Assembly (NCBI GenBank): GCA_012270525.1
Contig: JAAXIE010000210.1
Location: 1-6,938 of the forward strand
Source: Dehalococcoidia bacterium
GTDB taxonomy: Bacteria > Chloroflexota > Dehalococcoidia > UBA3495 > JAAXIE01
Direction: 5' to 3'
DNA length: 6,938 nt
Part shown: positions 5,756-6,938 of the stretch, piece after piece
Position numbering within the stretch: the stretch's first letter is position 1
Layout: each line of letters opens with the position of its first letter
Translations under genes and position numbers: made by a program
Notes under the pieces: generated by a model
What the model saw: the letters and a program-made list of their open reading frames with translations, nothing else
Database searches by the model: none
What the model was told of the DNA's origin: nothing

Positions 5756-6859
5756 ATGGGATGGGCGCGCCGATCGACCGGGGTGACGCTGCACGACCCC
5801 AACCGGGCTTTCGCCGGCTACACGCTTCTGGCCCCCAACGCTGGGGAATTCACTTACCTGATCGACATGGAAGGGCGGTTCGTCCACAGTTGGCGTTGTC
5901 CCATGGGGGTGGCGCAGGCGTATCTGCTTCCCACGGGCAATCTGCTGTTGCGGACGCCTCCGGTTCCCGGTTCAGGAGGCTTTCCCGGTGCGCCTGCCTC
6001 GGACCGGGTGCAGGAGTTGAACTGGGATGGAGATGTGGTGTGGGAATACCGGGACCCAACGGTCAAGCGTTTCAGCCGGTTGCCCAACGGCAACACCGTG
6101 ATGCTCTTCTGGGAAGAGCTGCAGGCGGAACGTACCAGGGGGGCGCAGGGAGGGTTCGCCAGCGGAGACGGCCAGCAGAGGATGCTGGGGGACCTGGTGC
6201 GGGAGGTAGCTCCCGACGGCTCCACTGTCTACGAGTGGCATTCTATCGATTGTCTGGATGACGAAGAGGATGTGATCTGCCCCCTGGAGCCGCGGGATGC
6301 ACGGGGAGGAGCCAATGACCTCACTGCGTTAGAGGACGGCAGCTTCCTCGTCAGCTTTCGCATTCTGGACACGGTGGCGAAGGTGGGCAGGGGCGGGGGG
6401 CCCTTCCTGTGGAAGTGGGGCAAGGGGGTGATTTCCCACCAGCATAACCCCACGCCGCTGGCGAATGGGAACGTTCTGCTGCTGGACAATGGCTGTCACA
6501 GGCGTGGGCTCAGTTACTCGCGAGCCGTGGAGGTGGACCCGTCCACGGATAGCATCGTGTGGGAGTATCGTGGCGACCCCCAATCGTCGTTCTTCACCCA
6601 TTTTACGGGCGGCTGCGAGAGGCTGCCCAATGGCAATACGCTGATTTGCGAGGGATACGAGGGGCGGCTGTTCGAGGTGACGCCCAAGGGACAAATCGTT
6701 TGGGAGTACCTCAGCCCCTTCTTTCGCAACGAACCCGACGGGTACGCCAACCGGGTGTTCCGCACGCACCGGTATGGCCCGGACCATCCTGCCCTGCAAG
6801 GCCGGGATTTGGACCCGAACAGGTTCGCCAACCTGAACCGCTTGTACGCTTCCGGCTAG
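5756..6859 (+). CDS. Arylsulfotransferase-like beta-propeller protein
   Basis: A 367-residue protein like the ASST family, six-bladed propellers that move sulfate between phenols. Repeats of the form 'L-P-N-G-N-x' mark the blades: LLPTGNLLL (57-65), RLPNGNTVML (108-117), ALEDGSFLVSFR (191-202), PLANGNVLLLDNG (234-246) and RLPNGNTLICEG (289-300). Each is paired with a 'G-x-V-W-E-Y' strand (about 94-98, 266-271, 312-318). The opening TGVTLHDPNRAFAGYTLLAP is typical of environmental members. There is no signal peptide, whereas characterised ASST is periplasmic. His230 and Arg202 are at positions resembling catalytic ones. Where the family usually has 'H-x-N' before the Arg this protein has GGAN (184-187), and no His precedes the second blade motif, so sulfotransferase activity is doubtful. 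ATG 5756 follows TAAGGAGG (5743-5750) by five bases. The stop overlaps the convergent CoA transferase stop. Confidence 0.8.
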   Translation: MGWARRSTGVTLHDPNRAFAGYTLLAPNAGEFTYLIDMEGRFVHSWRCPMGVAQAYLLPTGNLLLRTPPVPGSGGFPGAPASDRVQELNWDGDVVWEYRDPTVKRFSRLPNGNTVMLFWEELQAERTRGAQGGFASGDGQQRMLGDLVREVAPDGSTVYEWHSIDCLDDEEDVICPLEPRDARGGANDLTALEDGSFLVSFRILDTVAKVGRGGGPFLWKWGKGVISHQHNPTPLANGNVLLLDNGCHRRGLSYSRAVEVDPSTDSIVWEYRGDPQSSFFTHFTGGCERLPNGNTLICEGYEGRLFEVTPKGQIVWEYLSPFFRNEPDGYANRVFRTHRYGPDHPALQGRDLDPNRFANLNRLYASG

Positions 6860-6938
6860 ATTACCCGCTCTTCCTTGAGACGGGCGATTTCGTCGGGGCC
6901 GTATCCGAATATCTCGCCGTAGACCTCGGCGTTGTGCT
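6856..6938 (-). CDS. CaiB/BaiF-type (class III) CoA transferase, C-terminal 26 codons only
   Basis: Reading leftward from the window's right edge, the frame encodes 26 residues ending in a TAG at 6858-6856. It begins HNAEVYGEIFGYG and ends PDEIARLKEERVI. This closely matches the usual tail of family III CoA transferases, where 'G-x-H-N-x-E-V' is followed by a short 'G-L-S-x-E-E-I-A-x-L-x-x-x-G-V-I' helix. Such enzymes move CoA between carboxylic acids. Nothing of the catalytic domain is visible, so the substrate cannot be guessed. The gene converges on the propeller gene and overlaps it by four bases: the palindrome CTAG supplies both stop codons. Confidence 0.75.
   Translation of the reverse strand, partial: HNAEVYGEIFGYGPDEIARLKEERVI

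Overview
The window looks like a fragment of a GC-rich bacterial chromosome, most plausibly from the Chloroflexota (Dehalococcoidia or SAR202-like). That placement is an inference from three things: an auracyanin/azurin-type blue copper lipoprotein, a very small 'MARKTR...' helix-turn-helix protein, and a cytosolic-looking arylsulfotransferase-like propeller. No 16S rRNA or other taxonomic marker is present apart from dnaN.

Layout. (1) 1-759, plus strand: the C-terminal three quarters of a PLP-dependent threonine/serine dehydratase, cut by the left edge. It converges on (2) 776-1801, minus strand: a HypE/PurM-like AIR-synthase-family protein. (3) 2017-2475: a small membrane protein of the Sm_multidrug_ex family. 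(4) 2476-2709: an AT-rich spacer with three closely packed inverted repeats and a strong promoter, leading to (5) 2710-2934, a 74-residue helix-turn-helix protein. (6) 3005-3063: a 59-bp, nearly perfect inverted repeat. It contains most of the promoter and the whole ribosome binding site of (7) 3063-3572, an azurin/auracyanin-like copper lipoprotein that starts with TTG. (8) 3678-4811: dnaN, the DNA polymerase III sliding clamp, behind a near-consensus sigma70 promoter with a very short leader. (9) 4868-5740: three small, tightly packed genes, namely a DUF3467-like protein and two I do not recognise. (10) 5756-6859: an arylsulfotransferase-like beta-propeller protein. (11) 6856-6938: the last 26 codons of a class III (CaiB/BaiF-type) CoA transferase on the minus strand.

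How the genes may work together. From the dnaN promoter to 6859 all genes lie on the plus strand, with gaps of 56, 5, -17 and 15 bases, and I saw no terminator or clear internal promoter. dnaN, the three small genes and the propeller gene may therefore share a transcript, although their functions do not obviously match. The left part is a set of unrelated single genes.

The most unusual feature is the inverted repeat around the cupredoxin promoter. RNA reading in from upstream would fold and hide the ribosome binding site, whereas RNA starting at the internal promoter carries only one arm. The second point of interest is the trio of small genes between dnaN and the propeller gene. The third is the palindrome-rich AT island in front of the small HTH gene. 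I found no CRISPR array, tRNA, rRNA, transposase or phage gene.
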